61,955 nt of DNA from an uncultured Oscillospiraceae bacterium. GTDB lineage: Bacteria; Bacillota; Clostridia; Oscillospirales; Acutalibacteraceae. Location: contig UQZY01000007.1 in assembly GCA_900545655.1 (NCBI GenBank), positions 1 through 61,955 of the forward strand, read 5' to 3'. Position numbers and translations under genes: made by a program. Below the pieces are notes generated by a model, which was given only the letters and a program-made list of their open reading frames with translations, ran no database searches and had not been told where the DNA came from. The stretch's first letter is position 1. Each line of letters begins with the position of its first letter. Below, one piece after another: positions 24,804 through 33,011 of the stretch.

Positions 24804-24912
24804 AAAGAAAATGCCTTTCGTAATTCATATGGAAAAAATATAAAATAGTATATCACAAAGCCCCGAAATATGATATACTTTACCCGAATTTTTGAAAAGG
24901 AGATAATGACAA

Positions 24913-25659
24913 ATGGCAAACACGTACACATTTAACGCAAAGGACGCCACAGAAAAATGTGTGGAATGGATAAGAGAATGGTTTGACAAAAACGGCAAAG
25001 GCTGTAACGCTATTGTCGGAATCTCCGGCGGTAAGGATAGCTCAGTAGTCGCCGCACTCTGTGTAAGAGCACTCGGAAAAGACCGTGTTATAGGCGTTAT
25101 GATGCCGCAGGGCGAGCAGTTTGATATCGATTATTCCATAGAGTTATGTAAGTTTCTTGACATAAAAAACTACACGGTAAACATAAAGGATGCAGTTGAC
25201 GGAGTATACGCCGCAACAGAAGGCAAATTTGAAGTGACACAGCAGGCGAGGTTTAACCTCCCGGCACGCATTCGCATGGCAACTCTTTATTTTGTAGGCG
25301 CATCAAACAACGGACGTGTAGCAAACACCTGCAACCTTTCGGAGGACTGGGTCGGATATGCCACAAGATACGGCGACGGTGCAGGTGACTTTGGGCCACT
25401 CTCAAACTTTACGGTTGAAGAGGTCATAGAAATAGGCCGCACACTCGGACTCCCCGAAAAGTTTGTAAAGAAGCCGCCCATAGACGGTCTTTGCGGAAAA
25501 ACCGACGAGGACAATCTGGGCTTCACCTATCAGACTCTTGACGACTATATCCGTCGCGGGATTGAGCCGTCACCGGAAATAAAAGAAAAGATTGACCGCA
25601 TGCATGAGATGAATAAATTCAAGCTCGAGATTCTTCCTACCTTCAGGTACTTTGATTGA
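24913..25659 (+). CDS. nadE: Ammonia-dependent NAD+ synthetase
   Basis: It amidates nicotinic acid adenine dinucleotide with ammonia and ATP. The PP-loop is GISGGKDSSVVAAL (~37-50). The second conserved block, TCNLSEDWVGYATRYGDGAG with DFGPL, is intact, as is the KPPIDGLCGKTDEDNLG segment. At 248 residues it is the short form without a glutaminase domain, so free ammonia is the donor. The AAAAGGAG site is ten bases before the ATG. It is a single gene diverging from prfA. Confidence 0.94.
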   Translation: MANTYTFNAKDATEKCVEWIREWFDKNGKGCNAIVGISGGKDSSVVAALCVRALGKDRVIGVMMPQGEQFDIDYSIELCKFLDIKNYTVNIKDAVDGVYAATEGKFEVTQQARFNLPARIRMATLYFVGASNNGRVANTCNLSEDWVGYATRYGDGAGDFGPLSNFTVEEVIEIGRTLGLPEKFVKKPPIDGLCGKTDEDNLGFTYQTLDDYIRRGIEPSPEIKEKIDRMHEMNKFKLEILPTFRYFD

Positions 25660-25679
25660 TTTTTACGGCCTTCAACTCA

Positions 25680-25754
25680 AGAAGCTAACGGCAAAGAAAC
25701 TCGAGACAAAGAAGCTCACAGCAAAAAATCTCACGGCAAGCAATCTCACAACAA
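25680..25754 (+). repeat. 15-nt tandem repeat downstream of nadE
   Basis: Five head-to-tail units of exactly 15 nt fit AGAAGCTCACGGCAA, for example AGAAGCTAACGGCAA, AGAAACTCGAGACAA and AGAAGCTCACAGCAA. They begin 20 bases after the nadE stop. A 15-nt period would keep a frame, but no start codon or ribosome site serves it. Confidence 0.8.
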
Positions 25755-25809
25755 ATATTCTTTTTGTTAAATAAAATTACGGCAAATACGCCGCAGACAG
25801 GTATACCTG

Positions 25810-25846
25810 AAAAAGGCTCCGGACACACGTCCGAAGCCTTTTTATT
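25810..25846. terminator. Bidirectional terminator
   Basis: An AAAAAGGCTCCGGAC/GTCCGAAGCCTTTTT stem (one mismatch) sits between nadE and the converging ACT gene. Confidence 0.9.
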
Positions 25847-25868
25847 ATCCCTTGCTTATAAGCCTTGT

Positions 25869-26300
25869 TTATACCCTGTATATGTCCGCCGGATTTGCAA
25901 GTGCATATCCCGCCTTGTCAAGGACCTCCTCCGCACGCGGTATGTCGTCCGTGCGTACAACCATGAGAGCCTTTCCGGTTGTCTTTCCTACACAGGCATA
26001 CATATACTCGACATTTACGTCATTGTCTGCAAAGACCTTGAGCGCTCCCGCAACTCCGCCCGGAGCGTCGTTCATAACCACTGCGACAACATCCGTTATC
26101 TTCACAACAACGCCGCTTTCCTTAAGCGCAGCCTTTGCCTCCTCGGGCTTGTTTACAATAAGTCTCAAAACCCCGAAGTCGGAGGTATCCGCAAGAGAGA
26201 GCGCACTGATATCAATATCGTTATCGGCAAGCACCTGCGTTATGGCATGGAGCCTGCCCTTTTTGTTTTCTACAAAAACCGAAAGTTGCTTTATAATCAT
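25869..26300 (-). CDS. Tandem ACT-domain protein
   Basis: Two ACT domains (~1-68 and ~71-140) fill the protein. The first starts IKQLSVFVENKKGRLHAITQ and the second has the NDAPGGVAGALKVFAD glycine loop. Such stand-alone proteins bind amino acids and modulate a partner. It begins about 28 bases after the phenylacetate-CoA ligase gene and is co-transcribed with it behind the T-box, an arrangement seen with such ligases in other anaerobes. An aromatic amino acid ligand is an inference from context. Confidence 0.88.
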   Translation of the reverse strand: MIIKQLSVFVENKKGRLHAITQVLADNDIDISALSLADTSDFGVLRLIVNKPEEAKAALKESGVVVKITDVVAVVMNDAPGGVAGALKVFADNDVNVEYMYACVGKTTGKALMVVRTDDIPRAEEVLDKAGYALANPADIYRV

Positions 26301-26327
26301 GATACCATCTCCGTTTCCACATTTATA

Positions 26328-27647
26328 TTATACATCATGCAGGTTTCTGTTATCAATAACACGTTTCGCCTTGCCCTCGGAGCGGGTTATTGATTTCGGG
26401 TTTACAAGGTGAACTCTTGCTCCGATACCGAGTGTTGAACGAAGCTTTTCTGTAATGGTCTTTTCGATTTTTTCAATGGACTTTACATCGTCGGCAAAAA
26501 GAGCCTCGCTCATCTCAACATTTACGTCAAATGTATCCGTGTTGTTTTCCCTTCCGACAACAATCTGATAATTCGGAGTGATTTCACCGCCGGCAACCTT
26601 CAGGAGAACCTCCTCAATCTGTGACGGGAATACATTGACACCGCGTATGATTAGCATGTCATCCGACCTGCCCTGAGGCTTGTTCATGCGTACATGAGTT
26701 CTTCCGCATGCGCATTTTTCATAATTCAGCGAGCAGATATCCCTTGTTCTGTAGCGTATTACGGGGAAAGCCTCTTTGGTGAGCGATGTAAATACCAGCT
26801 CTCCGGTTGCCCCCTCCGGCAAAACCTCGCCGGTATCGGGGTCAATAACCTCTATTATGAAGTTGTCCTCCCATATGTGCATGCCTCTTTGACACTCGCA
26901 CTCACAGGATACGCCGGGGCCCATAACCTCGGAGAGTCCGTATATATCATACGCCTTTATACCGAGCTTTTCTTCAATTTTTTTCCTCATTTCCTCCGTC
27001 CACGGCTCGGCGCCGAAGATGCCCGCCTTAAGGTGCAGCTTATCCTTTACACCCATGCGCTCTATCTCTTCTCCGAGATACATCGCATAGGACGGAGTAC
27101 AGCAGAGAACGGTTACGCCGAAATCTATCATTGTCTGAATCTGAAGCTGCGTGTTTCCCGAGGACATGGGAATAACCGTCGCACCGACCTTCTCGGCGCC
27201 GGCATGCGCACCGAAGCCTCCGGTGAAAAGTCCGTATCCGAACGACACCTGGACGATATCGTTTTCATCAACTCCGATAGCGGTAAGCATACGCGCAAAG
27301 CAATCCGCCCACATCTCAAGATCGTTTTCCGTATAACCTACAACGATGCGCTTTCCGGTAGTTCCTGAGGAAGCGTGAACCCTTTTTACCTTTGACATGG
27401 GTACGGCGAACAGGCCGTACGGATAATAGTCGCGAAGATCCTTTTTGTATGAAAACGGAATTTTCGAAAGGTCTTCTGTTCCGCGGATATCCTCCGGCTT
27501 AAGACCTGCCTCATCCATACGTTTCCTAAAGCATTCAACATTCTCATATGAGCGCTTTACGACTGAAACAAGTCGTTCGCTCTGAAGCTTTTTAAGATCC
27601 TCTCTCGGCATGGTTTCAATGTCGGGATGCATCATTTTTTCTGTCAT
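26328..27647 (-). CDS. paaK: Phenylacetate-CoA ligase
   Basis: It adenylates an aryl acid and forms its CoA thioester. The AMP-binding P-loop HASSGTTGKRIVVGYT (~90-105) and the YGLSEVMGPG motif are clear, as is the C-terminal INPFPS-like INVFPSQIEE region written here as GVNVFPSQIEE. The 439 residues are usual for PaaK. In anaerobes this enzyme typically works near aromatic 2-keto-acid oxidation, but no indolepyruvate oxidoreductase lies in the window. A T-box leader directly upstream links it to amino-acid supply. Confidence 0.93.
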   Translation of the reverse strand: MTEKMMHPDIETMPREDLKKLQSERLVSVVKRSYENVECFRKRMDEAGLKPEDIRGTEDLSKIPFSYKKDLRDYYPYGLFAVPMSKVKRVHASSGTTGKRIVVGYTENDLEMWADCFARMLTAIGVDENDIVQVSFGYGLFTGGFGAHAGAEKVGATVIPMSSGNTQLQIQTMIDFGVTVLCCTPSYAMYLGEEIERMGVKDKLHLKAGIFGAEPWTEEMRKKIEEKLGIKAYDIYGLSEVMGPGVSCECECQRGMHIWEDNFIIEVIDPDTGEVLPEGATGELVFTSLTKEAFPVIRYRTRDICSLNYEKCACGRTHVRMNKPQGRSDDMLIIRGVNVFPSQIEEVLLKVAGGEITPNYQIVVGRENNTDTFDVNVEMSEALFADDVKSIEKIEKTITEKLRSTLGIGARVHLVNPKSITRSEGKAKRVIDNRNLHDV

Positions 27648-27687
27648 TTTACTTTCACCTCGTCGTTATTCTTGTGAGATATATGCA

Positions 27688-27955
27688 GAAAACAAAAAGT
27701 CCCCTGCAGTTTCCTGCAGAGGACGATTATAAACCGTGGTACCACCTCTGGTTCGCCGTCACCTCACAGCGCCGGCCTTATCGGGTACTTCATACCCTAG
27801 TGCTGTTACGGGCACACCCGTTGCGTCCTACTGTAATTTTCAGCGCACAACTCTCGGAAGGAATTCACAATAAGGAGATCTGATGCCTTGCACCGTCCGG
27901 CACTTCTCTTAAGACCTCTGTCATCGCTACTGGTTTCCGGTCACAGTCTTTAAAC
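27688..27955 (-). ncRNA. T-box leader, specifier probably UUC (Phe)
   Basis: The minus strand carries the antiterminator core AGAGGTGGTACCACGG, a close match to the T-box consensus. A terminator GTCCTCTGCAG/CTGCAGGGGAC with TTTTTGTTTT follows. Upstream is a ~110-nt stem I with an AGTAG motif and a GGTGCAAG distal motif. On its 3' side GTGAATTCCTTCC offers TTC (complement of 27861-27863) as specifier. The T-box reads TGGT, pairing with an ACCA tRNA end, as tRNA-Phe has; a tRNA with discriminator G is excluded. Confidence 0.9.
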
Positions 27956-28010
27956 CAATGTTCAATTGATGTCGTTAATATATCACTTTTGTTTTTCTTC
28001 GTCAAGAACT

Positions 28011-28583
28011 TTAGAAAATTTCTTTTTCCGAAATGACAAGATCCACTTTTTTGTCGTACTTCTCTACCTTCAGCGTGTCAAAAATCTGGAAATCGTATGC
28101 AAGAGAAATCTTTGTTATATGCACTCCCTTTTCCTCCGCCTTTTCGATGTATCTGTCATAATAACCCCCGCCGTATCCTATGCGGCTGTGATCTCTGCCG
28201 AAAGCAAGACCGGGCATAAGCATGAGAGCCTCTTTAAGCCCCGTAACCGCACGAGCTTCCTCTTTAGGCTCCGGAATTCCGCAAAAGCCGGTCTCCGTTT
28301 GATCAAACGAGGTTATTTCAAAAAATTCCATAAGCCCCTCGCCGGTAACTCTCGGTACCGCTACCGTTTTTCCGTCTTTCCATGCGTTTTTAATTATTTC
28401 GTCCGTATTTATTTCTGTATTGTAAGCAAGATAAGAGAGGATGATCTCCGCATTTTTGTACGCCTCCGTATCACAGAAAAGTTCAGTCATTTTTTTTGAG
28501 TATTCCGTTATATACTCGCTTGTGAGAAGCTTTTTCTTCTCCTTGACATATCTTCTTATCTCCCGCTTGTCAAACTCATCCAT
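28011..28583 (-). CDS. 5-formyltetrahydrofolate cyclo-ligase
   Basis: It uses ATP to turn 5-formyl-THF into 5,10-methenyl-THF, recovering the folate storage form. The hallmark GRDHSRIGYGGGYYDRYI lies at ~137-154, the LPGLAFG-like MPGLAFG precedes it, and the N-terminal KREIRRYVKEKK segment is typical. Length (190) is normal. It is transcribed away from the fhs operon, and its product feeds the same folate pool. Confidence 0.94.
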   Translation of the reverse strand: MDEFDKREIRRYVKEKKKLLTSEYITEYSKKMTELFCDTEAYKNAEIILSYLAYNTEINTDEIIKNAWKDGKTVAVPRVTGEGLMEFFEITSFDQTETGFCGIPEPKEEARAVTGLKEALMLMPGLAFGRDHSRIGYGGGYYDRYIEKAEEKGVHITKISLAYDFQIFDTLKVEKYDKKVDLVISEKEIF

Positions 28584-28882
28584 GAATCACACCTCCGAAA
28601 AATCCGATTTTAAAAACATACCTCCTTTATTTTAGCAATTCCCACGTAAGTATTCAATAAATTGAAATGACGTTTTTTCGGCACGCTACAAAATGATGTG
28701 TGAGGGAATAAAAAAACTCAATAAAAGCGGATTCATTTTTCACGGTATTTCCTTTATCATCAATGTATACCGTATACGCTCGACGGCTGTACAAAATGCT
28801 CCCGCACGAAAAAACATACGGAAAAATAAAACATTTTTCGGTAATAGATATTTTACTTTTAAAAAAGCAAAATAATCTTTTT

Positions 28883-28927
28883 ATGACAGGGATAATGTGA
28901 TAAACTCTAATCGTAGGCGTTTATCAC
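28883..28927 (+). promoter_or_regulatory. Promoter and inverted-repeat operator of the methyl-branch operon
   Basis: ATGACA (28883-28888) and TCTAAT (28906-28911) are 17 bp apart. A perfect 9-bp inverted repeat, GTGATAAAC (28897-28905) and GTTTATCAC (28919-28927), straddles the -10 box with a 13-nt spacer. A protein bound there would block polymerase. The remainder of the spacer from 28584 is AT-rich, and I see no gene in it. Confidence 0.6.
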
Positions 28928-28959
28928 TCCTTATAACAAATTGAAAGGTGGAAAAGATA

Positions 28960-30636
28960 ATGGCATTTAAAAGCGACATTGAAATTGCACAGGAGGCAAA
29001 GCCCTTGCACATACGTGACGTTGCTGCAAAAATAGGCCTCACGGAGGACGAGCTTGAGTACTACGGAAAGTACAAGGCAAAAGTTGATTACAACCTTATG
29101 AAAAAAGAAAGACCGGGTCATAAGGCAAAGCTCATTCTCTGCACCGCTATCAACCCCACTCCTGCCGGAGAGGGAAAAACAACTACTACGGTTGGTGTCG
29201 GAGACGCGCTCTCTATTCTCGGTAAAAAATGTGTTATTGCACTTCGCGAGCCATCTCTCGGACCTGTTTTCGGTGTAAAGGGCGGAGCTGCCGGCGGCGG
29301 ATACGCACAGGTTATACCGATGGAAGATATCAATCTTCACTTTACAGGAGACTTTCATGCAATAGGAGCAGCAAACAACCTTCTTGCGGCAATGGTGGAC
29401 AACCATATCTTTCAGGGCAACGAACTTGATATCGACACACGCCGCGTTGTATGGAGACGCTGTGTTGACATGAATGACAGGCAGCTTAGAAACGTTGTTG
29501 ACGGTCTCGGCGGAAAAGCACACGGCACACCGCGTGAGGACGGATTTGACATAACCGTTGCCTCCGAAATCATGGCAACCTTCTGTCTTGCAACAAGCAT
29601 AGATGACCTGAAGACGCGTCTTGCAAGAATTGTTGTCGCATATAACAGAAAAGGTGAGCCGGTAACGGCAGGACAGCTCAATGCTCAGGGTGCTATGACC
29701 GCCCTTCTCAAGGACGCATTAAAGCCGAACCTTGTTCAGACTCTCGAGGGAACACCTGCATTTGTTCACGGCGGACCTTTTGCAAATATCGCACACGGCT
29801 GTAACTCCGTTATGGCTACACGCATGGCCATGTACTTCGGCGACTACGTAGTAACCGAGGCAGGCTTCGGCGCAGACCTCGGTGCGGAAAAATTCCTCGA
29901 CATAAAGTGCCGTCTTGCAAATCTTCGTCCCGACGCCGTAATAATCGTTGCCACCATAAAGGCTCTTAAGTACAACGGCGGCGTACCGAAGGCAGAAGTC
30001 GGAAAAGAAAATCTTGAGGCTCTTGAAAAAGGTCTTCCGAACCTTCTCAAGCACGTTGAAAATATCACAAAGGTATACGGTCTTCCCGCAGTTGTTGCCA
30101 TCAACCGCTTCATAAATGATACCGATGCGGAAATTGAGCTTGTAACACGCAAGTGCAATGAGCTCGGCGTAAACGTAAAGCTCTCCGAGGTATGGGAGAA
30201 AGGCGGAAAAGGCGGAATCGAGCTTGCAGAAGAGGTTGTACGCCTTTGCGAGCAGCCGAACAACTTCAGATTTGCGTATGATGACAACCTTTCCATCAAG
30301 GAAAAGATTGAAGCAATCGCAACAAAGGTTTACGGTGCAGACGGCGTGGACTTCCAGCCAAAGGCAGAAAAAGAAATCGAAGAGCTCGAAAAATTCGGAT
30401 TCGGAAAGCTTCCTGTCTGCATGGCCAAGACACAGTATTCACTCACCGACGACCAGACAAAGCTCGGACGTCCGACCGGTTTCCGTATCACAATAAGACA
30501 GGCAACTGTGTCCGCCGGTGCCGGCTTTATAGTTGCACTTACGGGTGAGATCATGAAGATGCCGGGTCTTCCGAAGGTTCCGGCAGCAGAGAGAATCGAT
30601 GTTGACAACGACGGAAAGATCACCGGATTGTTCTGA
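28960..30636 (+). CDS. fhs: Formate-tetrahydrofolate ligase
   Basis: It joins formate to THF with ATP to give 10-formyl-THF, the entry step of the methyl branch. The P-loop TPAGEGKTTTTVG is at about 66-78, and REPSLGPVFGVKGGAAGGG and the HFTGDFHAI segment are intact. The ATG is chosen over an in-frame GTG 12 bases upstream because AGGTGG overlaps that GTG. At 558 residues it is normal. It is first of nine co-directional genes with short gaps or overlaps. Confidence 0.97.
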   Translation: MAFKSDIEIAQEAKPLHIRDVAAKIGLTEDELEYYGKYKAKVDYNLMKKERPGHKAKLILCTAINPTPAGEGKTTTTVGVGDALSILGKKCVIALREPSLGPVFGVKGGAAGGGYAQVIPMEDINLHFTGDFHAIGAANNLLAAMVDNHIFQGNELDIDTRRVVWRRCVDMNDRQLRNVVDGLGGKAHGTPREDGFDITVASEIMATFCLATSIDDLKTRLARIVVAYNRKGEPVTAGQLNAQGAMTALLKDALKPNLVQTLEGTPAFVHGGPFANIAHGCNSVMATRMAMYFGDYVVTEAGFGADLGAEKFLDIKCRLANLRPDAVIIVATIKALKYNGGVPKAEVGKENLEALEKGLPNLLKHVENITKVYGLPAVVAINRFINDTDAEIELVTRKCNELGVNVKLSEVWEKGGKGGIELAEEVVRLCEQPNNFRFAYDDNLSIKEKIEAIATKVYGADGVDFQPKAEKEIEELEKFGFGKLPVCMAKTQYSLTDDQTKLGRPTGFRITIRQATVSAGAGFIVALTGEIMKMPGLPKVPAAERIDVDNDGKITGLF

Positions 30637-30663
30637 TAAACAACGTTCACACGGAGGACAGAT

Positions 30664-31302
30664 ATGAGTAACATACCAAGCTGGTCCTGTGAAAAATTTA
30701 TAGATGAAACCTTCTCCAAAGCCCCCGTTCCCGGGGGCGGCGGAGTTGCCGCATTAGTCGGCAGTATTGGCGTTGCCCTTTCCGGTATGGTGTGCAACCT
30801 CACAGCCGGAAAGAAAAAATACGCCATGTACGAGGACGACATACAGAGAATCATAAAGGACTCGGAAAAGCTTAAGACAGAGCTTATGTCTCTTATCGAC
30901 AAGGATGCCGAAAACTTTTACCCGCTCTCTCAGTGCTACGGACTTCCGGCAAACACCGAAGAAGAAAAGGCCGTAAAAGAAGAAAAGATGCAGGCAGCAC
31001 TTAAGGTTGCGATAACCGCACCCATAGAGACAGTCAGGCTCTCATACAAGGCAATAAAGCTCCATGAAGAGCTCGCCGTAAAGGGCTCAAAGCTCGCCGT
31101 TTCGGATGTCGGATGCGGCGTCCTTTGTCTGAAGGCTGCCATGGAAAGCGGATGGCTCAACGTTATGATAAACTTAAAGTCCATTCATGATGAAGCATAC
31201 GTAAGTTCCGTAGAGCAGGAGCTTCTCCCCCTGATTGACGAAGGAGGAAGGCTTGCAGACAGCATATATAATGACGTTAAAAATCAACTGGCATATAAAT
31301 GA
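30664..31302 (+). CDS. fchA: Methenyl-THF cyclohydrolase / cyclodeaminase FchA
   Basis: It belongs to the formimino-THF cyclodeaminase family, used as a methenyl-THF cyclohydrolase in acetogen operons. Conserved motifs are APVPGGGGVAALVG near residue 20 and SDVGCGV near 148. The helical 212-residue build is usual. Its position between fhs and folD argues for the cyclohydrolase role. This matters because the FolD encoded next appears to lack the residues for that step. Confidence 0.93.
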   Translation: MSNIPSWSCEKFIDETFSKAPVPGGGGVAALVGSIGVALSGMVCNLTAGKKKYAMYEDDIQRIIKDSEKLKTELMSLIDKDAENFYPLSQCYGLPANTEEEKAVKEEKMQAALKVAITAPIETVRLSYKAIKLHEELAVKGSKLAVSDVGCGVLCLKAAMESGWLNVMINLKSIHDEAYVSSVEQELLPLIDEGGRLADSIYNDVKNQLAYK

Positions 31303-31343
31303 TTATTATAAAGACAAGAAATAGATAAAAAGAGGTTTTAAGA

Positions 31344-32321
31344 ATGGCTCAGACACTCGATTGTAAGGCCGTATCACAGGCTATAAAAGACAATTGTAAA
31401 AAAGAGGCTGATGCGCTCAGAGCAAAGGGCATTGTTCCGAAACTCGGAATTGTCAGAGTAGGCGAAAAAGGCCCTGACCTTTCTTATGAAAAGGGCGCAA
31501 CAAAAACTATGGCAGAGGCAGGAATCGAAGTAGAAGTATTTGCTTTTCCGGCAGATATTTCTCAGGATGATTACATCGCTGAGTTTCGTAAGATAAACGC
31601 AGACCCACAGATTCACGGAATACTTGCTTTCCGTCCGCTCGACAACATCGACGAAACGGTTGCCATCTCTGAAAACTTAAGTGCGGTAAAGGACTGCGAC
31701 TCGTCAACAACGGAGAATATGGGAAAGGTTGTTATAAACGACCCGACCGGACTGTACCCCTGCACCGCAGCCGCAATAATGGAGGTCATAGACTTCTATG
31801 CAGACGAGATAAAAGCTCACGTCAGAAAGAAGTACAAACCCCTTCCGCTCGCAAAGCCGGGTCAGGAAGATGACGTTTGCTGCGGACTTGACGTGTGTAT
31901 AATCAACAACTCAAACGTCATAGGCAAGCCCCTCTCAATGATGCTTACAAACCGTTTTGCAACAGTTTCCATAGTTCATCACTTAACGCATGAAGAGGTT
32001 AAAAATGACTATATAAAGCGTGCCGACGTAATCGTATGTGCAACTCCGTTCAAGGATTCCGTTACGGCTGATATGATACCGGAGGGTGCAGTCGTTATAG
32101 ACGCTGCAGTTGTACGTGAAAAGGCATTTGACAAAAACGGCAACCCTATCATGAACGAAAAGACCGGTCGTCAGAAGATAAACACCTTCGGCTGCTGCGC
32201 TGCGGACGTTGAGGAAAAGGCCGCGTACAAAACTCCCGTACCGGGAATCGGCGGCATAACCTCCGCTCTCCTTGCAAAGAATCTTATAAAAGCATGTAAG
32301 GTTCAAAACGGAATGAAATAA
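31344..32321 (+). CDS. folD: Methylene-THF dehydrogenase, FolD-like, atypical
   Basis: This is an NAD(P)-linked dehydrogenase for methylene-/methenyl-THF. The cofactor domain is clear (NNSNVIGKPLSMMLTNRFAT; TPVPGIGGIT). The catalytic lysine of bifunctional enzymes lies four residues after a tyrosine (YxxxK); here the stretch reads SYEKGATK, placing alanine there. The VQLPLP loop, whose Gln is also needed for the cyclohydrolase, reads AFRPLD. The KDxD aspartate is kept. At 325 residues it is longer than typical FolD (~285), closer in size to yeast monofunctional MTD1. Dehydrogenase-only activity is the best inference. Confidence 0.92.
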   Translation: MAQTLDCKAVSQAIKDNCKKEADALRAKGIVPKLGIVRVGEKGPDLSYEKGATKTMAEAGIEVEVFAFPADISQDDYIAEFRKINADPQIHGILAFRPLDNIDETVAISENLSAVKDCDSSTTENMGKVVINDPTGLYPCTAAAIMEVIDFYADEIKAHVRKKYKPLPLAKPGQEDDVCCGLDVCIINNSNVIGKPLSMMLTNRFATVSIVHHLTHEEVKNDYIKRADVIVCATPFKDSVTADMIPEGAVVIDAAVVREKAFDKNGNPIMNEKTGRQKINTFGCCAADVEEKAAYKTPVPGIGGITSALLAKNLIKACKVQNGMK

Positions 32322-32339
32322 AAAAGAGGTGCATTTCCT

Positions 32340-33011
32340 ATGATTTATACTGAAAAGAAGCCTTTTGCCGAACTGATTTCAATGATCGGCGACAAAAAGA
32401 AGGTTGCTCTCGTCGGCTGCGGCAGCTGTGCCACATCCTGTAAAACAGGCGGAGAAGGCGAGATTGAAGAGCTTACCGAGGCCTTAAAGGGTCACGGAAT
32501 AGAGGTTGTGGGCACTTGTCTGCCGGACGAAAGCTGTCAGAAGCTTCTCGTAAAAAAAGAGATGAAGGCCTTCAGGGACAGCGGTGCGGAGTGCGTCATC
32601 TCCATGGCGTGCGGCAACGGCGCGCAGACCGTTGCTCAAAACACCGACCTTCCGGTTTATCCTTCAAATAACACCATGTTTTTGGCACAGGTTGAGCGCA
32701 TAGGCATCTTCAATGAGATGTGCCGTATGTGCGGAAGCTGTGAGATAGGCCACACAGCAGGTATCTGTCCCATAACGAAATGCGCAAAGTCACTCGTAAA
32801 CGGACCCTGCGGCGGTCAGAAAAACGGCAAGTGCGAGGTCAATCCGGAGAATGACTGTGCATGGATTCTTATTTACAACAAGATGAAGGAACAGGGCCGC
32901 GAGGACGAATTTGTCAATCAGCTTCTGAACGACAAGGGATACGCAAAGGTCGCTTATCCGCGTTCCGCAAACCTTAAGGAAAGAGATAAAAAGGAGGAGG
33001 CAGCAGAATGA
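32340..33011 (+). CDS. metV: MetV, cysteine-rich partner of methylene-THF reductase
   Basis: This is a MTHFR C-terminal-domain-family protein that pairs with MetF in acetogens. It has two cysteine clusters: CGSCATSC near residue 25, and CRMCGSCEIGHTAGICPITKC running into NGPCGGQKNGKC with later CAW, which should hold metal or Fe-S. In known systems it links MetF to an electron donor other than plain NADH. Its last four bases overlap the start of metF (ATGA), as expected for a complex. Confidence 0.92.
   Translation: MIYTEKKPFAELISMIGDKKKVALVGCGSCATSCKTGGEGEIEELTEALKGHGIEVVGTCLPDESCQKLLVKKEMKAFRDSGAECVISMACGNGAQTVAQNTDLPVYPSNNTMFLAQVERIGIFNEMCRMCGSCEIGHTAGICPITKCAKSLVNGPCGGQKNGKCEVNPENDCAWILIYNKMKEQGREDEFVNQLLNDKGYAKVAYPRSANLKERDKKEEAAE

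Noticed and set aside
24906..24935. Nine-codon leader ORF overlapping the nadE start
   Set aside because: The ribosome site is only three bases from that ATG, too close, while it is ten bases from the nadE ATG.
28693..28875. 60-codon frame upstream of fhs
   Set aside because: There is no ribosome site and no recognisable domain, and the composition is AT-rich like non-coding spacer.
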